Assembly (NCBI GenBank): GCA_032622095.1
Contig: CP136063.1
Span: 79,457,980-79,521,979 of the forward strand
DNA: 64,000 nt
Reading direction: 5' to 3'
DNA from: Siphonodentalium dalli
Taxonomy: Eukaryota; Mollusca; Scaphopoda; Gadilida; Siphonodentaliidae
Part shown: positions 55,679 through 64,000 of the stretch, in pieces
How the letters are laid out: every line of letters begins with the position of its first letter
Numbering within the stretch: the first letter of the stretch is position 1
Program-made: the position numbers and the translations under genes
The notes under the pieces: generated by a model
What the model saw: the letters and a program-made list of their open reading frames with translations, nothing else
Database searches by the model: none
What the model was told of the DNA's origin: nothing

Positions 55679-55894
55679 TACAGTAATGCCCTAAATAATT
55701 GACTCCTTAACCACAGCAGAATTATGGGTAATTTTTCAGGATTTATTCGGAAATATGGCTTGTTGCCATTCATCTGAAAGCTCTCACTGAGAGCTTTCCG
55801 GTGAATGACAACAAGCCATATTTCCGACTAAATCCTAAAAAAAATCCATAATTCTGCTGTGATTAAGGAGTCGATTATTTAGGGCATTACTGTA
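55679..55894. repeat. Large palindrome, arms about 105 bp
   Basis: TACAGTAATGCCCTAAATAA at the left and its complement at the right (TTATTTAGGGCATTACTGTA with small changes), centre CTCTCACTGAGAGCTT. A foldback MITE formed of two head-to-head arms; a single arm is at 52676. Confidence 0.9.
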
Positions 55895-56077
55895 TCTTGA
55901 TAGTTTTTTTCTGAAGCCTCGCTCTCCAGCTGGCTGGGAAGTCAATTAACAACAACAATGTCAACCTATTTTTTCATGCACTTGTTGGTGGCAGTAGTTT
56001 TACACACTTTTGTAAACATTTATATCATTTGTCATGAATCCATGGACATCGAACGCCTTGAGTCACCTTAATTTCAG

Positions 56078-56223
56078 CTGAGACCTGACATGAAGAAGCA
56101 TAACATCAGACTACATGTGATCTGTCCATGGCTCGTTGCTACCCAGTTAGGACTTGAGCACAGTAAAGATCTGGCACCAGATAGCAGCACCAGGAAGATT
56201 AACTCGCGTGGTGGTACGGCTAG
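56078..56223 (+). CDS. SDR dehydrogenase (15-PGDH-like), exon 6
   Basis: 146 bp, acceptor TAATTTCAG, phase 0 to 2. It reads LRPDMKKHNIRLHVICPWLV, then ATQLGLEHSKDLAP and INSRGGTA. It covers the RLxxICPGxVxT segment of the SDR fold (Gly replaced by Trp here). About 214 residues are encoded by exons 1-6; 15-PGDH proteins are about 266, so one or two exons remain beyond the window. The donor ACGGCTAG|GTTAGT is also the start of the minisatellite that fills the following intron. Confidence 0.88.
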
Positions 56224-59200
56224 GTTAGTAACGCTATCAATATATAGACAACTATGGGGGTATGGTGACTGGTGAGGTTAGTATCGCTATAAATATATAG
56301 ACAAGTACGGTTAATGACGAGGTTAGTAATGCTATCAATATATAGACAAGTACGGGGGTATGTTGTAGTTAGTAACGCTATCAATATATAGACAAGTGTG
56401 GGGGTATGGCGAGGTTAGTAATGCTATCAATATATAGACAATTACAAGGGTGTGGTGAGGTTATTAACGCTATCAATATATAGACAAGTACGGGGTATGT
56501 CGGGGTTAGTAACGCTATCAATATATAGCCAAGTACGGGGTATGTCGGGGTTAGTAACGCTATCAATATATAGACAAGTACGGGGTATGTCGGGGTTAGT
56601 AACGCTATCAATATATAGACAAGTACGGGGTTTGTCGGGGTTAGTAACGCTATCAATATATAGCCAAGTACGGGGTATGTCGGGGTTAGTAACTCTATCA
56701 ATAAATAGACAGGTACGGGGTATGGTGAGGTTAGTAACTCTATCAATATATAGCCAAGTACGGGGTATGTCGGGGTTAGTAACGCTATCAATATATTGAC
56801 AAGTACGGGGTATGTCGGGGTTAGTAACGCTATCAATATATAGACAAGTACGGGGTATGGTGGGGTTAGTAACGCTATCAATATATAGCCAAGTACGGGG
56901 TATGTCGAGGTTAGTAATGCTATCAATATATAGACAAGTACGGGGTATGGTGGGGTTAGTAACGCTATCAATATATAGCCAAGTACGGGGTATGTCGGGG
57001 TTAGTAACGCTATCAATATATAGACAAGCACGGGGTATGTCGAGGTTAGTAATGCTATCAATATAGACAAGTACGGGGTATGGTGGGTTTAGTAACGATA
57101 TCAATATAGGCAAGTACGGGGAATGGTGAGGTTAGTAACGCTATCAATATACATGTATAGACAGGTACGGGGTATGGTGAGGTTAGTAATGCTATCAATA
57201 TATATACAAGTACGGGGTATGTCGATGTTAGTAATGCTATCAATATAGACAACTACGGGGTATGGTGGGGTTAGTAACTATATCAATATAGGCAAGTACG
57301 GGGAATGGTGAGGTTAGTAACAATATCAGTAGGAAAGTACGGTGGTATATATGGTGGGGTTAGTAACGCTATCAATACGCAAGTACCGGGTATAAATGGT
57401 GGGGTTAGTAACGCTATAAATATATAGACAAGTACGGAGGTATAGTGATGTTATTAAAGCTTTCAATACATAGGTTGTTTGGTGGGGTTAGTAACGCTAT
57501 CGACAGGCAAGTGCGGGGGTATACTGAGGTTAGTAACGCTATCAATAGGAAAGTACGGGGGTATGGTGAGGTTACTTAACGCTGTCGATATGAAAGTACA
57601 TGTACGGTGGTATGGTGAGGTTAGTAACGAAATCAATATAGGCAAGTATGGAGTATGGTGATGTTAGTAACGATATCAATAGGCAAGTATGGGGATATGG
57701 TGACGTTAATAACGCTATCAATATAGGCAAGTATGGGGATATATGGTGAGGTTAGTAACGCTATCAATATATAGGCAAGTACGGGGTATATATGGTGGGG
57801 CTAGTAACGCTATCAATATATAGACAAGTACGGGTGTATGGTAAGGTTAGTAACGCTATCAATATACATGTATAGATAGGTACGGGGTATGGTGAGGTTA
57901 GTAATGCTATCAATATATAGACAAGTACGGGGTATGTCGAGGTTAGTAACGCTATCAATATAGGCAAGTACGGGGCATGGTGAGGTTAGTAACAATATCA
58001 GTAGAAAAGTACGGTGGTATATATGGTGGGGTTAGTAACGCTATCAATATGCAAGTACGGGGTATAAATGGTGGGGTTAGTAACGCTATCAATATATAGA
58101 CAAGTACGGAGGTATAGTGATGTTAGTAAAGCTTTCAATACATAGGTTGTTTGGTGGGTTAGTAACGCTATCAACAGGCAAGTGCGGGGTATGCTGAGGT
58201 TAGTAACGCTATCAATAGGAAAGTACGGGAGTATGGTGGGGTTAGTAACGCTGTCGATATGAAAGTACATGTACGGTGGTATGGTGAGGTTAGTAACGAT
58301 ATCAATATAGGTAAGTACGGAGTATGGTGAGGTTAGTAACGATATCAAAGTATGGGGATATGGTGACGTTAATAACGCTATCAATAGGCAAGTATGGGGA
58401 TATATGGTGAGGTTAGTAACGCTATCAATATATATATACAAGTATGGTGGTATGGTGAGGTAGGTAACGCTATCCATATGAAAGTATGGGGGTACGACGA
58501 GGTTAGTAATGCTATACATCTATATATATCAAAGTAAGGGGTATGGAGAGGTTAGTAACGCTATCAATAGGCAAGTACGGTGAATGGTGAGGTTAGTAAC
58601 GCTATCAATAGGCAAGTACGGGGTATGGAGATGTTAGTAACGCTATCAATATGCAAGTATGGGGGTATGGTGAGGTTAGTAACGCTACCAATAGGCAAGT
58701 ACGGGGGTATGATGAGGTTAGTAACGCTATCAATAGGCAAGTATGGGCGTCTGATGAGGTAAGTAACGCTATCCATATGCAAGTATGGGGTATGATGAGG
58801 TTAGTAACGCTATCAATAGGCAAGTATGGGGTATGGTGAGGTTAGTAACGCTATCAATGGGCAAGTACGGGGTATGGAGAGGTTAGTAACGCTATCAATA
58901 GGCAAGTACGGTGTATGATGAGGTTAATAACGCTATGAATAGGCAAGTATGGGGTATGGTGAGGTTAGTAACGCTATCAATGGCCAAGTACGGGGTATGG
59001 AGAGGTTAGTAACGCTATCAATAGGCAAGTACGGTGTATGATGAGGTTAGTAACGCTATCAATAGGCAAGTACGTGGTATGGAGAGGTTAGTAACGCTAT
59101 ATCAATAGGCAAGTACGGGGTATGGTGATGTTAGTAACGCTATCAATAGGCAAGTACGTGGTATGGAGAGGTTAGTAACGCTATATCAATAGGCAATTAC

Positions 59201-62200
59201 GGGATATGGAGAGGTTAGTAACGCTATCAATAGGCAAGTACGGTGGTATGGTGAGGTTAGTAACGATATCAATATAGGCAAGTACGGGGTGTGGAGAGGT
59301 TAGTAACGCTATCAATAGGCAAGTACGGGGTATGGAGAGGTTAGTAACGCTATCAATAGGCAAGTACGGTGTATGATGAGGTTAGTAACGCTATCAATAG
59401 GCAAGTACGTGGTATGGAGAGGTTAGTAACGCTATATCAATAGGCAAGTACGGGGTAAGGTGAGGTTAGTAACGCTATCAATATGCAAGTACGGGGTATG
59501 ATGAGGTTAGTAACGCTATATCAATAGGCAAGTACGGGGCATGGAGAGGTTAGTAACGCTATCAATAGGCCAGTATGGGCGGTATGGTGAGGTTAGTAAC
59601 GATATCAATATAGGCAAGTACGGGGTGTGGGGAGGTTAGTAACGCTACATCAATAGGCAAGTGCGGGGTATGGTGAGGTTAGTAACGCTATCAATAGCCA
59701 AGTACGGGATATGGTGAGGTTAGTAACGCTATATCAATAGGCAAGTACGGGGTATGGAGAGGTTAGTAACGCTATCAATAGGCAAGTATGGGCGGTATGG
59801 TGATGTTAGTAACGCTATCAATAGGAAAGTACGTGTACGGTGGTATTGTGAGGTTAGTAACGATATCAATATAGGCAAGTACGGAGTATTGTGAGGTTAG
59901 TAACGATATCAATAGGCAAGTACGGGGTATGATGAGGTTAGTAACGCTATATCAATAGGCAAGTACGGGGTATGGAGAGGTTAGTAACGCGATCAATAGG
60001 CAAGTACGGGGTAAGGTGAGGTTAGTAACGCTATATCAACATGCAAGTACGGGGTATGGAGAGGTTAGTAACGCGATCAATAGGCAAGTACGGGGTAAGG
60101 TGAGGTTAGTAACATCGATCAATAGGCAAGTACGGGGTAAGGTGAGGTTAGTAACGCTATATCAATAGGCAAGTACGGGTATGGAGAGGTTAGTAACGCT
60201 ATATCAATTGGCAAGTACGGGGTATGGTGAGGTTAGTAACGCTATATCAATAGGCAAGTACGGGGTAAGGTGAGGTTAGTAACGCTATATCAATAGGCAA
60301 GTACGGGGTAAGGTGAGGTTAGTAACGCTATATCAATAGGCAAGTACGGGGTAAGGTGAGGTTAGTAACGCTATATCAATAGGCAAGTACGGGTATGGAG
60401 AGGTTAGTAACGCTATATCAATAGGCAAGTACGGGTATGGTGAGGTTAGTAACGCTATATCAATAGGCAAGTACGGGGTAAGGTGAGGTTAGTAACGCTA
60501 TATCAATAGGCAAGTACGGGTATGGAGAGGTTAGTAACGCTATATCAATTGGCAAGTACGGGGTATGGTGAGGTTAGTAACGCTATATCAACATGCAAGT
60601 ACGGGGTATGGAGAGGTTAGTAACGCGATCAATAGGCAAGTACGGGGTAAGGTGAGGTTAGTAACATCGATCAATAGGCAAGTACGGGGTAAGGTGAGGT
60701 TAGTAACGCTATATCAATAGGCAAGTACGGGTATGGAGAGGTTAGTAACGCTATATCAATTGGCAAGTACGGGGTATGGTGAGGTTAGTAACGCTATATC
60801 AATAGGCAAGTACGGGGTATGGAGAGGTTAGTAACGCTATATCAATAGGCAAGTACGGTGTATGGTGAGGTTAGTAACGATATCAATATAGGCAAGTACG
60901 GTGTATGGTGAGGTTAGTAACGCTATATCAATAGGCAAGTACGGGGTAAGGTGAGGTTAGTAACGCTATCAATAGGCAAGTATGGGGGTATGGTGGGGTT
61001 AGTAACGATATCAATATAGGCAAGTACGGGGTATGGTGAGGTTAGTAACGCTATATCAATAGGCAAGTACGGGGTATGGAGAGGTTAGTAACGCTATATC
61101 AATAGGCAAGTACGGGTATGGTGAGGTTAGTAACGATATCAATATAGGCAAGTACGGGGTATGGTGAGGTTAGTAACGCTATCAATAGGCAAGTACGGGG
61201 TATGGAGAGGTTAGTAACGCTATCATTAGGCAAGTATGGGGTATGGAGAGGTTAGTAACGCTATCAATAGGCAAGTACGGGGTATGGTGAGGTTAGTAAC
61301 GCTATCAATAGGTAAGTACGGGGTATGGAGAGGTTAGTAACGCTATAGCAATAGGCAAGTACGGTGTATGGTGAGGTTAGTAACGCTATCAATAGGCAAG
61401 TACGGTGTATGGTGAGGTTAGTAACGATATCAATATAGGCAAGTACGGGGTATGGTGAGGTTAGTAACGCTATCAATAGGCAAGTACGGTGTATGGTGAG
61501 GTTAGTAACGCTATCAATAGGCAAGTACGGTGTATGGTGAGGTTAGTAACGATATCAATATAGGCAAGTACGGGGTATGGAGAGGTTAGTAACGCTATAT
61601 CAATAGGCAAGTACGGGGTATGGAGAGGTTAGTAACGCTATCAATAGGCAAGTATGGGGGTATGGTGTGGTTAGTAACGCTGTCAATAGGCAAGTACGGG
61701 GTATGGATAGTTTATTAACGCTATCAATAGGTAAGTACGGGGTATGATGAGGTTAGTAACGCTATATCAATAGGCAAGTACGGTGTATGGTGAGGTTAGT
61801 AACGCTATCAATAGGCAAGTACGGTGTATGGTGAGGTTAGTAACGATATCAATATAGGCAAGTACGGGGTATGTTGAGGTTAGTAACGCTATATCAATAG
61901 GCAAGTACGGGGTATGGAGAGGTTAGTAACGCTATATAAATAGGCAAGTACGGGGTATGGAGAGGTTAGTAACGCTATATCAATAGGCAAGTACGGGGTA
62001 TGGAGAGGTTAGTAACGCTATATCAATAGGCAAGTACGGGGTATGGAGAGGTTAGTAACGCTATATCAATAGGCAAGTACGGGGTATGGAGAGGTTAGTA
62101 ACGCTATATAAATAGGCAAGTACGGGGATGGAGAGGTTAGTAACGCTATCAATAGGCAAGTACGGGGTATGGAGAGGTTAGTAACGCTATCAATAGGCAA

Positions 62201-62995
62201 GTACGGGGTATGGTCAGGTTAGTAACGCTACCAATGGGCAAGTATGGGGGTATGGTGAGGTTAGTAACGCTATCAATAGGCAAGTATGGGGGTATGATGA
62301 GGTAAGTAACGCTATTCATATGCAAGTATGGGGTATGATGATGTTGGTAACGCTATATCAATAGGCAAGTACGGGGGTATGCTGAGGTTAGTAACGCTAT
62401 CAATAGGAAAGTACGGGGTATGATGAGGTTTGTAACGCTATCAATAGGAAAGTACGTGTACGGTGGTATGGTGAGGTTAGTAACGATATCAATATAGGCA
62501 AGTACGGAGTATGGTGATGTTAGTAACGATATCAATAGGCAAGTATAGGGATATGGTAACGTTAATAACGCTATCAGTATAGGCAAGTATGGGGATATAT
62601 GGTGAGGTTAGTAACGCTATCAATATATATAGGCAAGTACGGGGTATATATGGTGGGGCTAGTAGCGCTATCAATATATATACAAGTATGGTGGTATGGT
62701 GAGGTAAGTAACGCTATCCATATGCAAGTATGGGGGTATGATGAGGTTAGTAATGCTATACATCTATATATAGCAAAGTAAGGGGAATGGAGAGGTTAGT
62801 AACGCTATCAATAGGCAAGTGCGGTGTATGATGAGGTTAGTAACGCTATCAATAGGCAAGTATGGGGGTATGATGAGGTTAGTAACGCTATCAATAGACA
62901 AGTACGGTGGTATGCTGTGTTTAGTACCACTGACGATATGCAAGTTCGGGGGAATGGTGAGGTTAGTGACGCTATTAATCGGCAAGTACGGGGTA
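56222..62995 (+). repeat. 6.8-kb minisatellite seeded at a splice donor
   Basis: Roughly 150 units of AGGTTAGTAACGCTATCAAT followed by ATAGGCAAGTACGGGGTATGG-type sequence. Unit lengths are 45 bp in 56470-57060, mostly 41 or 43 bp in 58.6-62.3 kb, and mixed elsewhere. The first unit begins exactly at the exon 6 donor (AG|GTTAGT). Long open frames on both strands in the 45-bp section arise because 45 is a multiple of three and are not genes. Higher-order duplications are present (see findings). Confidence 0.95.
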
Positions 62996-63390
62996 TCGCA
63001 AACGGATGCTATTAAGAAATTGTACCGTTATTTTGTCTATAAAGTTGTCATTTCACGGCCTTTTGGCTAATCTGAACGACTGGAGAAGCCATTATGTCTG
63101 TTTTATGGTTTATGGCAATTATGCCAAAGGGGATGTCAGGAATGATAACTTATTGGCAAGGTCCGCAAGCACCACACCGACACACCGAGCAGGCAGATAA
63201 AAACCCGCGTGATGCATCGACTGGTAACCGGAAGGCGTGAACCCACGGCTATCTAAAAGTCAACAAAAACAGTTAGGATAGTAGAACGGTTGATTATTCA
63301 TCGGTTATGTGAAGTTTTAATTATGCGATAATAGTATAAGGCATATACATGTATATATTGAGTATACAGAGAAGTTACACACCCATAGTT
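62996..63390. other. Array flank, no exon recognised
   Basis: Contains the block at 63013-63085 resembling the right flank of the 30-bp minisatellite (43975-44050). The missing last dehydrogenase exon was not seen here. Confidence 0.45.
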
Positions 63391-63394
63391 ACAC

Positions 63395-63850
63395 AAATAT
63401 AGATAAAGGTCATCGTAGCATGCATTGGATGAGTATATATACCTGTAGTTCCCGATAAATATAGTTAAAGGTCATCGTAGTGTGCATTGGATGAGAATAT
63501 ACACATGTAGGTCCCGATAAATATAGTTAAAGGTCATCGTAGTTATTAGATGTATGGATATTGTTTGCAAATTCCCAAATATATGTTTATGACGTATATT
63601 ACCACATTTCCATCCATAGTTATGATGCATAGTAACCCTCCCCATTTATGTATGATGTATACGTCGCACATCTTACAGTTATAAAGTATATCACTCCTTT
63701 CCCATTAGTTAAGTTCTATGCCAACATGTTAACGTGTATGTCAGATATGATAATTTGGGCAGACTATATATAGTTGAAGGTTATCGTCTCTTATTGGACG
63801 AGCAGTTACTCATAATATCGTTAAGGGTTATCGTTGCCTATAGGATGAAA
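63395..63850 (+). repeat. Short imperfect repeats (AGTTAAAGGTCATCGTAG)
   Basis: AGATAAAGGTCATCGTAG at about 63401, AGTTAAAGGTCATCGTAG at 63463 and 63522, and weaker copies at 63771 and 63818, each followed by a TTGGATGAG-like word. Three form a tandem array of about 60 bp; the others are spaced out. Confidence 0.7.
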
Positions 63851-64000
63851 ATTGTTAGTAAATTCATAAATATATGGATAGAGTTAAATGGTTTCCATAG
63901 ATGCATACATACAGCAACAGTTTATCGCTGTCAGATATTATATATTTTGATTTTATAAACCTTATTATAAATGGCACACCTTTTCTGGTGGTATGTTTAT
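63851..64000. other. No recognised feature
   Basis: AT-rich end of the window, presumably still dehydrogenase intron 6. Confidence 0.4.

Noticed and set aside
56381-57113. Two long minus-strand frames of 15-residue repeats (about 225 codons)
   Set aside because: These result from 45-bp units in the minisatellite. Frames on both strands and in two phases are open at once, and the frame ends where unit length changes.
1-64000. CRISPR arrays, bacterial operons, tRNA or rRNA genes
   Set aside because: The tandem arrays have no conserved repeat/variable spacer pattern. No ribosomal sequence or tRNA cloverleaf was recognised by eye; a covariance-model search would be needed to exclude tRNAs.

Overview
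This is a 64 kb stretch of animal nuclear DNA. It is AT-rich, has GT-AG introns, is dense in transposable elements, and shows no operon-like gene packing. The repeat types point to a marine invertebrate, most likely a mollusc or another lophotrochozoan (inference): a LINE with a 2A-like peptide, many short TIR elements (MITEs), minisatellites embedded in repeats, a TatD-like pseudogene, and frequent TACATGTA words. I cannot name the species.

Two host genes can be assembled from exons with matching phases. They lie head to head, about 12.4 kb apart. (1) An ionotropic glutamate receptor-like gene on the minus strand starts at about 34913, with a signal-peptide exon. It runs left through amino-terminal-domain exons to the start of the ligand-binding S1 region at 12834. 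At least two exons were not found, and the channel and S2 part is not recognised in the window. (2) A short-chain dehydrogenase gene resembling 15-hydroxyprostaglandin dehydrogenase is on the plus strand. Six exons run from 47326 to 56223; the last exon(s) lie beyond the window. Exon 4 lacks a canonical AG acceptor. The 5' splice site of exon 6 is also the first unit of a 6.8 kb minisatellite whose units repeat a donor-like AG|GTTAGT.

Layout: 1-825, the 5' part of a LINE ORF2 with a 2A-like motif and an endonuclease (minus strand, one nonsense codon). 1.5-7.7 kb, old repeats, a RecQ-like helicase fragment, a decayed Ty3-type retroelement and a TatD-like pseudogene. 7.9-10.2 kb, a TIR element. 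10.2-12.8 kb, little recognisable. 12.8-34.9 kb, the receptor gene, with introns full of MITEs, palindromes and a nested repeat block at 27.9-33.9 kb. 35.1-44.0 kb, a 30-bp minisatellite interrupted by a LINE (35460-42750), which is itself interrupted by a second 5'-truncated LINE with an unusually long, about 313-bp, target duplication. 44.5-46.4 kb, a LINE relic. 47.3-56.2 kb, the dehydrogenase gene with nested TIR elements in intron 1. 56.2-63.0 kb, the donor-site minisatellite. 63.0-64.0 kb, a short flank and small tandem repeats.

The two host genes show no functional link. Most of the window is a layered record of insertions whose relative order can be read from the nesting.
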